DNA of 64,000 nt from Microbotryomycetes sp. JL201 (GCA_033819885.1 JAQYUZ010000029.1:124001-188000); one strand, 5' to 3'; counted from the first letter of the stretch, positions 35,215 to 47,303 are shown. The notes: generated by a model not told the origin, from the sequence alone. Translations and numbers: made by a program.

Positions 35215-35800
35215 TCGATCAGCGGCAATGCCGTACCTCCTCGAAGTATCGACTTCCGAGCGATGGGCGAAGCCGGTATCCGATAGAACGACCGTCGTTC
35301 GTGTCTTCCAGGCGCAACGACACCGCGACTCGGTACCTTGCCAGATGATGCTATGGCAGGAGAACCTCGTGACAGGTGAACACGAGCTGGCTAATTTTTA
35401 TAGCCAGAGCGGCTAACGCTCCGCTTCGGCTGACAGGGTTCTTGGAATGTTTGCGCGAAGCGACTAGCATTTCTAAGCAAATGCTAGTCGAGACAACAGA
35501 CTTTGCGCCGACCTGGGACCTTTGGTTCTGGTCGCAGCCGCTCGACGCTCTGGCCTACCAATTTGCCGTGCCTTTCGTCGCAGCTCCTTCCACCCAGAAA
35601 GCCCTTGTACGCTTCGGCGACTCGGGCGACTGCGCCAGGCTGTGCAAGAGCCTTGAGGTGCTTGGCCAAGACGAGAAGCGTGGCGTCATTTATCTGAAGT
35701 ATGGCCCGCCGAGCGAGGAGTACGGGGGTAATATCATTGCCTCAATGCTTGGAGAGTCGATTGAAATTCAGTTTGGCGCGTACAATGGACAGGCCATCCG
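35215..35800 (+). pseudogene. Unknown gene family, plus-strand copy
   Basis: Conserved blocks shared with the opposite copy are LLEVSTSERWAKPVSDRTTV, VFQAQRHRDSVPCQMMLWQ, LWFWSQPLDALAYQFAVPFV and VRFGDSGDCARLCKSLEVLG. EKRGVIYLKYGPPSEEYGGN and IIASMLGES follow. The blocks lie in two frames (35198-35416 and 35376-35885), so either an intron near 35370-35460 joins them or the copy is damaged. There is no signal peptide or membrane helix in the visible part. I do not recognise the family. A true start is not evident. Because conservation between the arms is at protein level (many synonymous differences), it was under selection at some time. Confidence 0.5.
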
Positions 35801-35819
35801 CGCTATTAAGAGAATGAAT

Positions 35820-36410
35820 GGTCACAACAGCTCAAGAAACGTGAGCTCAATCGCTCGACCGACTCTCCAAGCATTGAGGCAATGATATTTCCCCCGTACT
35901 CCTCGCTCGGCGAGCCATACTTCAGATAAATGACGCCACGCTTCTCGTCTTGGCCGAGCACCTCAAGGCTCTTACATAGCCTCTCCCAGTCGCCCGAGTC
36001 GCCGAAGCGTACACTGGCCTTCTGGTTGGACGGAAGACCGACGAACGGCACGGCAAATTGGACGGCCAGAGCGTCGAGCGGCTGGGACCAGAACCATACG
36101 TCCCAGCTCGGTGAATTGTCGAATGCCTCGACTGGCATCTGTTAGTCGATGCTGGTCGACTCGCGCATGTATCCGAAGAATCCTGTCAGCAGAAGCGGAG
36201 TGCCAGCTGAAATTGAGCAAGCTCGTGCTCATCTGTCACCGAAAACTTGCTGCCATAGCATTGTTCTGCAGGGCACCAAGTCCTCATGTCGCTGCGCCTG
36301 AAAGGCACGGACGACGGTCGCTCTGTCGCATATGGGTTTCGCCCAGTCTTCAAAGGTTGACACCTCGAGCAGGCAAGCCGTTGCAGGTGATTTGTATCAC
36401 GCAAAAGTTT
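35820..36410 (-). pseudogene. Unknown gene family, minus-strand copy
   Basis: Mirror copy of the plus-strand gene. Blocks: LLEVSTFEDWAKPICDRATV, AFQAQRHEDLVPCRTMLWQ, VWFWSQPLDALAVQFAVPFV, VRFGDSGDWERLCKSLEVLG and GVIYLKYGSPSEEYGGNIIA. The 3' block is open from 36138 to 35806. The 5' block reads in another frame and meets a stop soon after the LWQ motif, so this copy is probably degenerate unless spliced. Unknown function. Confidence 0.5.
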
Positions 36411-36440
36411 GGAGCTGCTGACCAAGAAGATTTGAGACGG

Positions 36441-37541
36441 GGTTCTTGGCCTGCAAGAGACTAGTCAGCAGCAATCGTAGCAGTGAACGGGCTGAGGAGG
36501 GCTGCCTGCCTACAGGTCTGGCTTGAGCAAGTCACAGAAGAAGCTGAAGACGTAGCTTGGCCAGAAAACTGCCGTTGCGCTCTTTTTGTGCTTGCTAATT
36601 TGCAATTCGTTCAAGCTTGCTTGTCCTTCTTGAACACAACTTTACGACGAGTGCCCAGATGATGTCTGCTAGCAGCCATTCAGCACTTTCATGTTCCTCG
36701 ACGCCACCGAAAACTTGCCACAAGCCGACTTATAGATTGTCATCGCTGGCTCGAACTGCTGCGGAGTCAGGAGCCAAGAGCTGGGACGTGACTCGGCGGT
36801 CAGACCCGATGATACGTCATGCAGTCAGATACTCATGTTGGGCCGAGCGGCATGTGGCAATGACTGTACCGCAAAAGGTCGACCGAGTCAGGCGGTCGCG
36901 CGGTGACGCACAATGCGCCGATGGCTCGGCAATGCGCCTGTGTGCAGATGACTAACACGCCAGAGTCGCATACGGGCTATGTGAGTGAGGGTTGGGGATG
37001 ACAACGAGCGAGCAGGGCCGGCATGAACGAAGAGGCAGGAGACAAAGCCGAAGCGACCCGCGCGTCGACGTTGTTCATCGCATTAGTTCCTTTTTTTAGA
37101 CAAGCAGCAGGACACGAGGTCCAAATATCCACCCGCAGATTCTCTTGGCAGCGAGAAATGTCAGGAAATAGCCGCGTCGCGTTTGAGGCTCCTGAGCCAG
37201 GCGGCTCGAGCGTCAACGGCCGGGCGGCGGCCCGAGCGTGCACGTGACCTCAACACGGTGTGATATGATAGTCGACTTTCGGACGCCTAAGTAAGCGCAA
37301 AGACATTGGATCGTTGGGTCCGTGCAGAGCGACGTGAGCTTGTGGCGGCTGAGAGTGAAGGTCCGGTCGAGCTGTGTGTCCAAAGTCGAGGGTCGAATAA
37401 ACGCTCGCTTGTCGACCTTTAGGTGACATCCATAGGAGCATCATGTTCAACATATTATACAACAACAAACAATTATTAGGAGCGGACGCATCATGTCAAA
37501 GCCAAATATCGCTGCTGGATGTCCGCCTGCTCTCGGGCCGC
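36441..37541. other. Unassigned spacer
   Basis: About 1.1 kb between the inverted duplication and the START-domain gene. ORFs at 36617-36955 and 37023-37247 overlap antisense ORFs and carry no motif. The right end is the 3' flank of the START gene. No gene supported. Confidence 0.4.
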
Positions 37542-40500
37542 CTACTCCTTCTTGACAGCAGCCACGATAAAGTTCCACTTTGACACAAGTGGCAAACGTA
37601 TTTCCAGTAGCCTGCGAGCGGCTCTCCACCTTCGCTGTGGATCAAAAGCCTGCAACAACATGCGCTCGACTTGGCTGTGATCAGACACTTGCTGTGAGTT
37701 ATAGATAATGTAGTCGGCAGCTGCACGCGGGACATTATGAGCACGTTGCGGATTGGAGCTGGTGACTACTCACGCGTGAGCAACGACCGAAGAAACGAGC
37801 CCAAAAGGAACGAAATGATTGCGACGAGCAAGACGAAAGATAGCGTGTAGCTCTGCTTTGTGAATGTTGACGTGTCGCCGATCGTTGGTAAAGCCTCCGC
37901 CATCGATGTTCCCAGCCGTGAAAGAGGGTAGGCGCCTAGGATGCCAGCGAACGAGTTGCCCTGGCCCGATTCGGATGCGGTCGTGTCTCTGCGGGCCACC
38001 TAAAGCGATAATCACACAGTCAGTCAAGCACACGGGCAGCTGTAAACGCAAACTGACCTGTGCGCTGCCCGCCTTAATACCAGCGGCCAAAGACTTTTGC
38101 CCTCCGCCGTCCTCGTCCGAGGGCGTCAGCCGACCAGGCGACTTTGGATCCGGAAACTCGAGCTCGTCTGGCATGGCAATCTCCAGTTTCGGCGCGAGCA
38201 GTCTGGCAGCGACGCCAACGGGCTTTTGCAACTCTTCAGGCAAAGTCGACGTGGGCACGTCCTTTTCCTTCTTCAACTTGCGCGGCACGCTGCATGAAAA
38301 CAGTCAGTACGAGTGTGCGCGATACTGAACGGATCGTCAACTTGCCGACTGATCTTGCGGGCGCGCGATGGCGCTTCCTCGTCTTCCAGTCGAGCGACCA
38401 CCGCTTTGCTATCTTTCTGGCTCGATACCGGTAGTCTTTCACCGTTAAACATGACTCGGGTGACGCGTTCTGCTGGCAAAGGCTTCTTGTCCGCAGCTGT
38501 CGTACCGTTCGCGACAGGTGCCGCATCCTCGGCCGGCAGAGGTACAATTTTGACTTCGACGAGCGCGCCATGTTCCATCAAGTTCTTGTACCAATCAGGC
38601 TTCGTGTCTCGGACGACTTTTCCGTCTCTCAACGGGTCTTGCAACGGATGAGTGATCGGTGAAGTCGGCACGAGAATACGTACGAGATGGTTGTGTCGTT
38701 TCCAAGAGTCAAGCGAAGCCGTCAAGATTGAAGGTAAAGGGGCGTCGTGAGCTGTCGCGCGCAATGGAATCGGTTTAGAGGCGAGCGATCGCAACGAGTC
38801 GAGCGAGACGGGCGCCGTCACAGACTTGTCGCTTGATGGCACTTGGCAGGACGTGCAGGCGATCGAATAGCCGTGGGGATACTGTTTCAAGTCGATGACA
38901 AACTCGGCAACGACAAGATCGTGAGCGTGAGGATCGTTGGCCGCAGACAGTGGCGGCGACCGAGAGCGCGACGCGCTCGAGCTTCCGCCAGTCGTTATGG
39001 CTGGGGCCGGGCTCGACCTCAAGGACGTCCGGCTCGACTTGCGGTGCAACTCGCTCAACGACGTCTTTTTCGACAGCGTTGGGGCCGCAGGCGTAGCGCC
39101 AAGTATCAACGAGGCGCTGCGAGGCAGCTCGCCCTTGATCAATTGACCGACTGGCGACTTTCCAGCCTCGTTCGCACCATTACTCGGCCCAGCTTTGGAT
39201 GTCGTCTTGCCGCCAACCTTGAACAAGGCCCGAAATGTCTTGTCATCGACCGACACGTCCGAACAAAGGACGACCGTTTTTTGCTCTTCAGTTGAGCCAC
39301 CGGGCCTGCCCAGCTTCCATACACACTCTTGATCGCCATCGTCGCTCAAAGGCCCTTCGATCTGTAAGCTGCCGTCTGGCGAGTACACTCTCGGGACAGG
39401 TCCTTTCGTCTTGCCGACCGTCTCGACGTTGCTGATCGTCTTGACCAAGTTGGAATTCATCACAGAGTTCAGAGCAAACGGGATTGAACCACCATGGTCG
39501 ACGCATGCGACGTACGTGCACCGCGTCGAAGGAATTGCAAGCAACGATGACGTGTACGGATCTAGCGTTTCGAGAATCCAACCTTCGAGTAGCACGCGTC
39601 CGCTCAGCAAGTTGGCCGGGTTGATCTTGCTCTGATCAAAGATAGAGTCGACGTCGCAAGATCGCGAAGCGAAAAACAAAACGGTTGACGTGCTCGACGT
39701 GCTCGACGCCGAAGGTACTTTAACCTGAGCATTGACGGATGCCACCGTAAACAGACGACCTTTAAACGGAAACTGCGCTTTGGTCGTCATGGCGCAAGTC
39801 GAGCATCCAGGACCATAACTGGCCAGCAGATTTGCGCTATCGACGCGTTCGTCCCACGCCTTGCGACACCCGACGGATCCGACAATGCCCGCAATCTCTT
39901 CAGCCGTCATCCCTTGGACAATCTTGTCGCCTCTGTAAACCGGAAACGTATCCGAGATGCGTGGGATCGTTTTTTTGCGTACTACGGTGCCAGCTCGCTC
40001 AGACACGTTTGTCCAGCCAGGCGCCGGATCCGTCAACTCAGGTCCTTGCTCGGCGTGGAACGTCTGCAACCACGCGAGAGCTTCCAAAGCGTGTGCAGGT
40101 GGTTCCAGCACTCGATCGATTTGCGTTAGCTCGTTAAGGGTAGAGTCGCCAACCCGAGTCGAGGCGTCGTTTGCGCTTGTCAAAGACTGCGACAATGGCG
40201 ACGAGACAGAAACTGTCGGTACTGACGAGTTCACCTTGTCCTGAGCCGGTTTTGTCCCCCCTGACGGAGTCTCGGATACGCCGGAGTTGACAACGCCGCC
40301 ACCTCCTTCAGGTGGCAATGGAGAACTGCGGCCGCTCGCTGACGGCGTGCGTTGCCACGGTCCAGGACCGCGCGTCGAGTACTGATCTAACGGAATTGGA
40401 CTCGCCTTGACGCGCTTCTTCTGAGCCAACTGCTTGACTTCGTCCTCGCCCAAAGCCTCGACGTCTACCCGCGTCCGCGAGCCATTGATCATCACCGCGC

Positions 40501-43343
40501 CTTTCTCTTTCGAAGCGCCCTTGCGAACAGTGACCATGATGCGCTCGTCGGAATCGACGACATTGGCGTCGTTTTCGATCGTGATCCACAAGCCGCCGCC
40601 GGATGACAGGCGATGTCGCAGCAGACATGACACTTTGGTCGGCGGCGGATCTATGACGACGTCGACGCTTGGTGACCACGTGTTGCAATCACAACGGATC
40701 TCACATTCGATCGTCTGGGCTTCGCTCGTGGCAGACGTCGCCGCGGGAACGACTTGACCCTCGGCAGACTCGCCTGGCAAGGACAGGGCGCTCAGCGCGA
40801 CGGAAGCTTTGACGTACTCAATCTTGAGTTGACCTCTGTTGTGCTCGTACTGACTCAATGTCGACTTGGCACCAAGCATTCGCGTCACGACAGGTGGACC
40901 GCCTTGCTTGAGTGAAAAGTCTCCAACTCCAGCAACGGCTTGGACCATCTGCGTGGGCGTCCAAGACTTGTTGGACCAACCTTTCGGATCAGATTGATCG
41001 AGCAAGGTGATCTGAGTCGTCGTTGGCGACAAGGCTTCAATGGCCCAGCCGTACAGATCCGTCTGCGTTCTAATGACGGGTGGAACGACGTCTGGGATCA
41101 TTGGAAACAGTTGCGAGTCGTCCGTTGAGAATGAGAAAATGTGAACGGACGAAGGCGACTTGTATGAAGTCCTGATCGTGACCGAGTCGCGAGGTCTAGT
41201 CCAGAAACGACAAAAAGTCAGCGTCTCTCAGAGCATGGACGCACGCGGTGACGCACGCCACTGGCCAAGCTGCCTTGGTCTTTGTCTGCCAAAGAGAACT
41301 GAGCTCGTTGACGTCATCAAGTAGCACAGCACCGTCGAAAGACTTGTCCCAGTGCATCCTCGCGCCGGGTGTGCAGATTGTGCTGAACACGTCCCACACA
41401 CCGACGCCGACGAACCGGGCCTCGGCGCGATAAATAGTCAACGTCGGGTCGATAGAATTGAGCTGCGTCACAGTCACACCTCTCGAGTCTGTGACGTGTC
41501 GCCACTTTGCCTCGGGCTCTTGCAACAATGACGTGAAATAGATATAATTGCGACGCAAAAGCGATGCAATCTCCTGAGAAGGTGACGGAGCCTGGTTGCG
41601 CTGTTTCGGTGCCGAAGCGGTCGAATCAAGACTAATGCCCGACGCGTTCGGGTTTGGTGACGAGCCGTTCTCGCTCGCCGCTGACATTGATCTAATGCTC
41701 GGTGTCGGGTCGCGAGCACCGCTTGCTGCGTCATCAACATCAACAATTGCGCGAGCCATCAGAGATGCGTCGCGTGGCTCAATTGGAGACAGCTTGATGG
41801 GCTCGCCATTGACCTTTATCGTCTTGCCGCCGGCGAGTCTTTGGATTGCTACCGTTACACGGACGATCTGTGTCGACTTTGCCAGTTTCGCATGAACGAG
41901 TCGCAAAGTGATGCGACCGTGCTCGTTGATGGCCGACTCTGCAACGGAATGCCAGGTCGTGTCGACCCCTTCGCCGACTGCCTTGACACTGACTTGAACG
42001 TCCCATCCCTCACTACTCGCGAGCGCAAACTCGATGGAACATTCGAGCCTTAGACGCTCCTTTCGTTGAGCCAGCTCGTCCAATGCAATTTCTTTGCCGT
42101 CTTGCACGTCATCGTCCGTCTCGTCGAGCACGATCGCATACTCGACGGTGCGCGTTTCTTGACCTGGGTCGAACGTCGACGAGCTGACTTCAAGTCCACG
42201 ACCGTACGAAGATACAAGAGCGACATGTGCGCCATGCTCGCGTACGTACGAGACAAAGCCAGACACGACTTGGGCGATCTGTTGATGGTGAGTGGCAAAG
42301 ACTGCGCCTTTCAGCGACCATTGCCAGAAGAGCGATATTTTTAGTTTGCGCAGGCCAGCCGTAGCTGTTGAGGACGTTGTTGGTACGAGTTGGATGCACC
42401 ACGCAAGCAGATGAACATGCGAGCGGACATAAGGTGGGGCTGGTCTTAAAAAAGCTGGCTCATCAGACGAGCGCGGCAATGACGTGCTAATGTCAATTAG
42501 CGTAGTAGCGTCCGAGAACGTCTTTGATATTGTGATAGTGTCGCGCGGGCTGCACAAACCCGTCCGCGTCAGCGCGTTTGCGTGAATCAAGGGAAACGAC
42601 TTGCCTCGCTGGCCAACCCAGCCTGTAGTCTGTTTTAGCTATGCGTGTGTGTGGGTCAACCAGCTCGATCGTGTTGGCTGATTCTACCGTCTTGTCCCCT
42701 GTGAGACCGAAACAAAAGTAATGAATGAGCGGCGCCCCACCCGAGTGATCGCCCGGGGAACTGACATGCGCCGCGCAGCTCTGGCGTCTGCAGTACTGCC
42801 TTGAAACTGTCAAAGTCGAAGGTGTCCGAGACTGTTATTTCTACATGAGCCCTGACGATGTCCGCTGCGCCCTTGTCTGCTCGCTTGTGCACAATGACCT
42901 GGCTCGGATCGACCGAGCCAATGCCATGTTTCGTCGCTGCTGCTGACGCACTCGGTGCTTGTCCCGGTTGAGCAGCAGGAGCTGGTTGGAGTAGAGCTGG
43001 TGCGCCCGGCGCAGTATCCTTTGTGGCTGACGACAGTTGATGTTGCGATGAGATTGCGGCGGCGGCGGGCAAACTACGCCACTGCCTCGAGGCGTGCGTC
43101 GCCAGCAGCGACCGAAAGTGTGCGAGAGCCGTGTTGAGGCATGCCTGGTACTGCGCGCTCGTGCTGCGATGCAGTACCGCGCCACAGCATGGCCGCAGGA
43201 GGTTTGTTTGGTGCAGTTCGAGGCGCAAACACGTCAGCTTCGGCCTGACCGTGCGACTGCAGGCCCGGCACCGAGTCCAAGACTTGCCTTTCAAACGTTG
43301 CGGGTGCCGCATGCGCTGACGACTGCTTTGCTGTCGAGGTCAT
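37542..43343 (-). CDS. Very large protein with three START-like lipid-binding domains and a C-terminal membrane anchor
   Basis: About eight exons and roughly 1,780 residues. Start ATG at 43343 (MTSTAKQSSAHAAPATFE). START-like domain 1 (about 42900-42250): ELRGAWDKTVESANTIEL, then GWPASPRDTITISKTFSDAT. START 2 (about 41500-40780): GVGVWDVFSTICTPGARMHW, then AWPVACVTAPRDSVTIRTSY and KSPSSVHIFSFSTDD. START 3 (about 40100-39400): VYRGDKIVQGMTAEEIAGIV, CRKAWDERVDSA. Disordered Ser/Pro linkers separate them. Near the end come a hydrophobic helix (SYTLSFVLLVAIISFLLGSF) and a basic tail to 37542. Three introns have GC donors. START domains bind sterols or phospholipids; with a membrane anchor this may be a lipid-transfer protein at a membrane contact site (inference). 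Confidence 0.85.
38290..38345 (-). other. GC-AG intron in START gene (3' part)
   Basis: Donor GCAAGT, acceptor TGCAG. It joins ARKISR to VPRKLKKEKDVPTS in frame; reading through instead meets a stop within about 25 codons. Confidence 0.72.
42550..42604 (-). other. GC-AG intron in START domain 1
   Basis: Donor GCAAGT, acceptor TGTGCAG. The join restores the START motif GWPASPRD, the same motif as AWPV...APRD in domain 2 of the same protein. Confidence 0.85.
43164..43287 (-). other. GC-AG intron after first exon of START gene
   Basis: Donor GCAAGT, acceptor CATCGCAG. It joins the ATG exon (56 nt) to the QYQACLNTALAHF exon in frame. Longer than most introns here, and the first exon is supported only by the frame, so less certain. 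Confidence 0.55.
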
Positions 43344-43580
43344 CGACGCTGCGGCGCCGGCAGCGCGTGAGCTCGACGACGGCGACGACGGCCGCGTCTA
43401 CTGGCCGTGCAGGCGGGTGATCTACGGAGTTTGACGTGCCGTTGTCCCCGACAGACTGTCTCGTACGCCCGGTGCCTCGCTGACGGACAACGATGATGTC
43501 AGAACTCGACAAACCCGCTGTCGCTGTCGCTGGGACTCGGCGGCACCCTCCCTCTCCTTCCATCGGCACTCCATCGCACC
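43344..43580. promoter_or_regulatory. Divergent promoter of START gene and mitochondrial-type gene
   Basis: 237 bases between two outward-facing starts; this must serve both genes. No element recognised. Confidence 0.45.
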
Positions 43581-44351
43581 ATGGCAGCACCCTCGATGCT
43601 ACGAAGTGTCGCCCGGCAAGCTCTGCCTCGTCCTACGTGCACGCCTCGGCGGAATTTGACAGCGTCCGCGGCACGGCGATCGGCGCAGCGCACATCCCTC
43701 GAACACCCACGCTACCACGGCCTGTATTACCATCCGATCGATCCTCAAGCGTCTTCTTCCTCTGGCAATCCGGCGTACGCGCTCTCGTTCCTAAGCGATC
43801 CGCCACCAGCCCAAGCGAGTCTCAATTCGCTGCCGTCTGTCATTGGCATTCTGCAACAACGCGCTCCGTCGACTCGCACTTCTGGGGAAACTAGTGGTAG
43901 CAATGCCGTGCCAGACCTCGTGCCGCGCAACTTTACAGAGAACAGAGACTTTCGGACAGTCTTGCACGACATACTCAGGCAGGCCGTCACATTTGATGCC
44001 AAGCTACATACCGAGGCTCAGAACAGACAGGACGGCTGGATGTGAGCTCCTTCGTTCGGCTTTAGGCGCATGGAGAGGCGAGCTGATGTTATTTTCAGCC
44101 ATATTGCGGACGCTCGGGCCCCAGCAGATCTGAATCGCGTGCCCGACCCGAGTGATATTATCGCTTCAGTTTTGGTACAAGAAGGTAGAATCGTACCCGA
44201 GTCGTACGAGCCCGGAGGGATGCACAGAATGGTGACGAACGACGGGCTGATGAAGTTGGACGAAGGGTTGATGCCGATAGTGAGGCAAGCATTGGAGCAA
44301 GTGAGGCAGATCGAGCTGCAAGAGTTGAACAACCATGAGCTGCAGGGGTAA
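43581..44351 (+). CDS. Probable mitochondrial protein of unknown function
   Basis: Two exons, about 43581-44040 and 44099-44351. The N-terminus (MAAPSMLRSVARQALPRPTC, then RRNLTASAARRS) is Arg/Ala/Ser-rich without acidic residues, like a mitochondrial presequence. The body contains HPRYHGLYYHPID, PRNFTENRDFRTVLHDILRQ and, after the intron (WI/HIADARAP), DPSDIIASVLVQEGRIVPES. The end is GLMPIVRQALEQVRQIELQE. The conserved look across the join supports a real gene. I recognise no domain; matrix localisation is inferred from the presequence only. Confidence 0.75.
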
Positions 44352-45196
44352 TAGTAGCTGTAGTAGCTAGAGCGGAGCCGACCGTGCTTGAATGACAATG
44401 CAGGCTTGCGCCACCGGTCACGTGTTGCCCATTTCCCCGCTCACCCACTCGGTGTTCACCTATGACTTGAAGTCGCGTTGCTATATTGTAACTGAACGAT
44501 GGGCGCTCCAGTTCTTCTGGCCGCCTCCTGTCAAACTCGCAAGAAAGTGGAACTGTGTCCGTCGCAGACGTGTCGGCGCGCGGCATCTTCTACCGTCGAG
44601 CTCGGTCCGTCGTCGTATCTTTTTCGATTCGATGTAAGTCCAACGGGCGATCTACGGGTGCAAGTGCACCTTTGTGTGGCGCGCTATGGCATTTTCAACT
44701 CGCTGACCAAACCGTCCTCGTGTGCAGGCCCAACGCAAAACGGTCAGGAGCAGCTCAACGAAAAGCGAAAAAGTAAGCTTGCGCAGGACGTCGACCCGTG
44801 CGCATGCCATGGAACGAGTCACGCGACGCGGCGCAAGTAATCGAGCGCGCCAAGTTTCACGGCGGACGTGCTGCACGAGCACAGCGAATCTACTTGGGGG
44901 GCGGAGAGTCGTCACCTGACTCTAATCCGCGCAATCCGGGCTGCTCTAGCTTGCTCGTGCAGCACAAGCGGGGCAATCGGCCTTTGAACGGCTGCGCTTT
45001 CAGCTCGGATATCTCGGCTCGCTTGCAATGCCCCTTTGAACGACAACCTGGCATGCCACAGTTCATACAATCATACATTAGTGCAACAGCTCGCTAACTT
45101 CTTCCCCCATGTCACGTCAAATAAAGAGCTAGAGACGCGGCGGCTTCTGGTTCATCTCCTGCCCAGGGCAACTTTGTACCCTCGGGATCTTTCAAC
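44352..45196. other. Spacer with a possible small multi-exon gene
   Basis: No single ORF is convincing. Two stretches read protein-like on the plus strand: about 44530-44630 (ESGTVSVADVSARGIFYRR) and about 44810-44930 (ESRDAAQVIERAKFHGGRA, then RAQRIYLGGGESSPDSNPRN). CPTQNGQEQLNEKRK is reached through a GT-AG intron of about 96 nt. I could not join all pieces without a 14-nt gap, so I leave it as a candidate, not a gene call. Confidence 0.3.
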
Positions 45197-47303
45197 ATGC
45201 CGAGCGGAGACTTTTCATTTTCATCACCGTCAAAGGCTCGATCTGGCGACGCCGTGAACGGATCGGCTTCCAGATCGCCAAACGGCACAAAACGAGCTGG
45301 TTTCACAGTGCCTTCCGACGACGAAGAGGCAGACGAAAATGGGCAACGTTCGTCAGACGAGAGCGATTCGTCTGTCGAAATACTAGATCCGGTATTGACA
45401 CCTCAACAAAAAATCGAACGCGCCGCCAAAAAGAAAGCCCAAGGCAACGAGTTTTACAAGCGAAAGGAATATGTTTCAGCCACCAAGCTTTACACAGAGG
45501 CAATCGAGCTAGATCCCCAAGAACCTTCCTATTATATGAACAGAGCCGCGTCTAGAATGGAGTCGAAGCAATTTAGGCTGGCGTTGGAGGATCTTTTGGT
45601 GGCGAGCTCGCTTCAAAGATCTCGGCCCCAAGCCAAAACACTGTTGCGGCTCGGAAAGTGCCAGATGGCGCTCGGTATGATCGTGCCGGCGCAACAATCA
45701 CTCGGTGAGCCTCAAATTTGGGAGCAAGGTTCAGTCCAGCTAATCGCTCGTAATCCAGACGATGCCTTCAAACTCGAACCTGCAAACCCTCAGGTTCAGC
45801 AAGAGCGCGCTCGAGCAGGACGACTGGGCAGCCATGTCCAAAGTATTCAGAAATATCTCGCTGCCAAAGACTGGAGCATGGTCTTGCTGGGCGTCGACGC
45901 CGCTGCGAGAGAAGTTGACGAGACGCCGAGGGAATGGAGAAGCTGGAAAGTGCAGGCACTCGTTGGCAAAAAACGATACGAAGAGGCGTCGAGCATGGCA
46001 GCGTGAGTTGAATTTGTGAAGCCATCGGTCGTTTTGGCCTGCGGCACTGACGACCGTACATGGGCTCCGAACAGAGATCTGCTTCGACAGGATCAAAACC
46101 AACCTGACGCGCTGTACTATAGAGGTTTGGCATTGTACTACATGGGCAACCAGGCTCAAGCTATTGCGCACATGCAAAACGCGCTCCGTAACGATCCTGA
46201 TTTTACTCTCGCAAGGTGATTTAATGATCGTGTCTCTTTGTTGTCTCAAGGTTTCGCTCACCTTTGTATGATATGAGCCAGGACTATGCTTAAGCGGATT
46301 CGACAACTCGAGGCTCTCAAGGACGCCGGCAATGAAGAGTTCAAAGCCGGACGATTGCAAGAGGCCATCGCAAAGTACACGGAAGCTCTAGGCGTCGACG
46401 AAGACAATGACGCTTTCAGAGCGACATTGATGAGCAACAGAGCGACGGCTTACCTCAAGGTGCGCGATAGCGAGCGAGATATACAGACAAGACGCCGAGC
46501 TGATTGTCTTTCGGCCAGATGAAAAACTATGATCAAGCGTTGTCAGACTGCAACGCGTGCTTGGAACTTGACGAGTCGTACTTTAAAGCGTACCGCACTC
46601 GCGCACGAACATACATCGCGCTCGAGCAATTCGAAGAGGCCGTCAGAGACATGGAAAAGGCTTATGAACTCGCGCCAAGTGGGTCAAATGATGAAGCGGC
46701 GCTCAAGAGAGAAGTGGAAGACGCTCAAGCAAAACTCAAGAGGAGCAAGATGAAGGTTTGTTGCCCGTGCAAGACGGGGTCCGCTTTGTTGCACTCTGGC
46801 GCTCACACGAAATGTTGGTGCTTGGCCAGGATCACTACAAGATTTTGGGCGTGTCAAGCGAGGCGACAGAAATTGAAATCAAAAAGGCGTACCGGAAACA
46901 ATCCTTGCTGCACCATCCAGACAAAGGTGGCAGTGAAGAAAAGTTTAAAGAGGTAAGCACAACATTTGCCCGCTCCAGGTTCAAGGCAGACTCTCAGGTT
47001 GACCGACGTTCGGATATTGCGTGGTTTTGACAGATCGGACTTGCATATGCCATCTTGTCGGATCCTCAAAGGAGGAGAAAGTTTGACATGGGAATTGACG
47101 AGTCTGATCCGTCATCTGGTATGCAATCTGGTGGCTTTGGTGGCGGCGATGTCAACCTAGAAGACTTGTTTGCCGGAGGTTTCGGCGGGTTTGGAGGTGG
47201 TGGTGGGTTTGGTGGCGGCGGGTTCGGAGGAGGGGGAGGATTTGGCGGAGGAGGATACGGTCACCGACATGGCGGCGGCGGGTTCAGTTCGTACGGGTTC
47301 TGA
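45197..47303 (+). CDS. DnaJ/TPR co-chaperone, DNAJC7-like
   Basis: TPR repeats followed by a J domain is the DNAJC7 (Tpr2) layout, bridging Hsp70 and Hsp90. The N-terminus is polar with [14 protein letters not shown] units include [60 protein letters not shown] and [20 protein letters not shown]. The J domain starts [20 protein letters not shown] and has HPD in [13 protein letters not shown], so Hsp70 stimulation should be intact. The C-terminus is Gly/Phe-rich ([10 protein letters not shown]) and ends SSYGF at 47303. Introns fall near 45703-45758, 46003-46073, 46219-46281, 46460-46516, 46756-46828 and 46953-47031. Convergent with Yar1, only 63 bp apart. Confidence 0.92.

Larger units (their letters stand above)
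35200..36440. repeat. Inverted duplication of an unknown gene (tail-to-tail arms)
   Basis: Two diverged copies face each other: plus arm about 35200-35762, minus arm about 35865-36440, with a spacer of about 100 bp. The arms are alike over most of their length, strongest near the centre. Confidence 0.85.
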
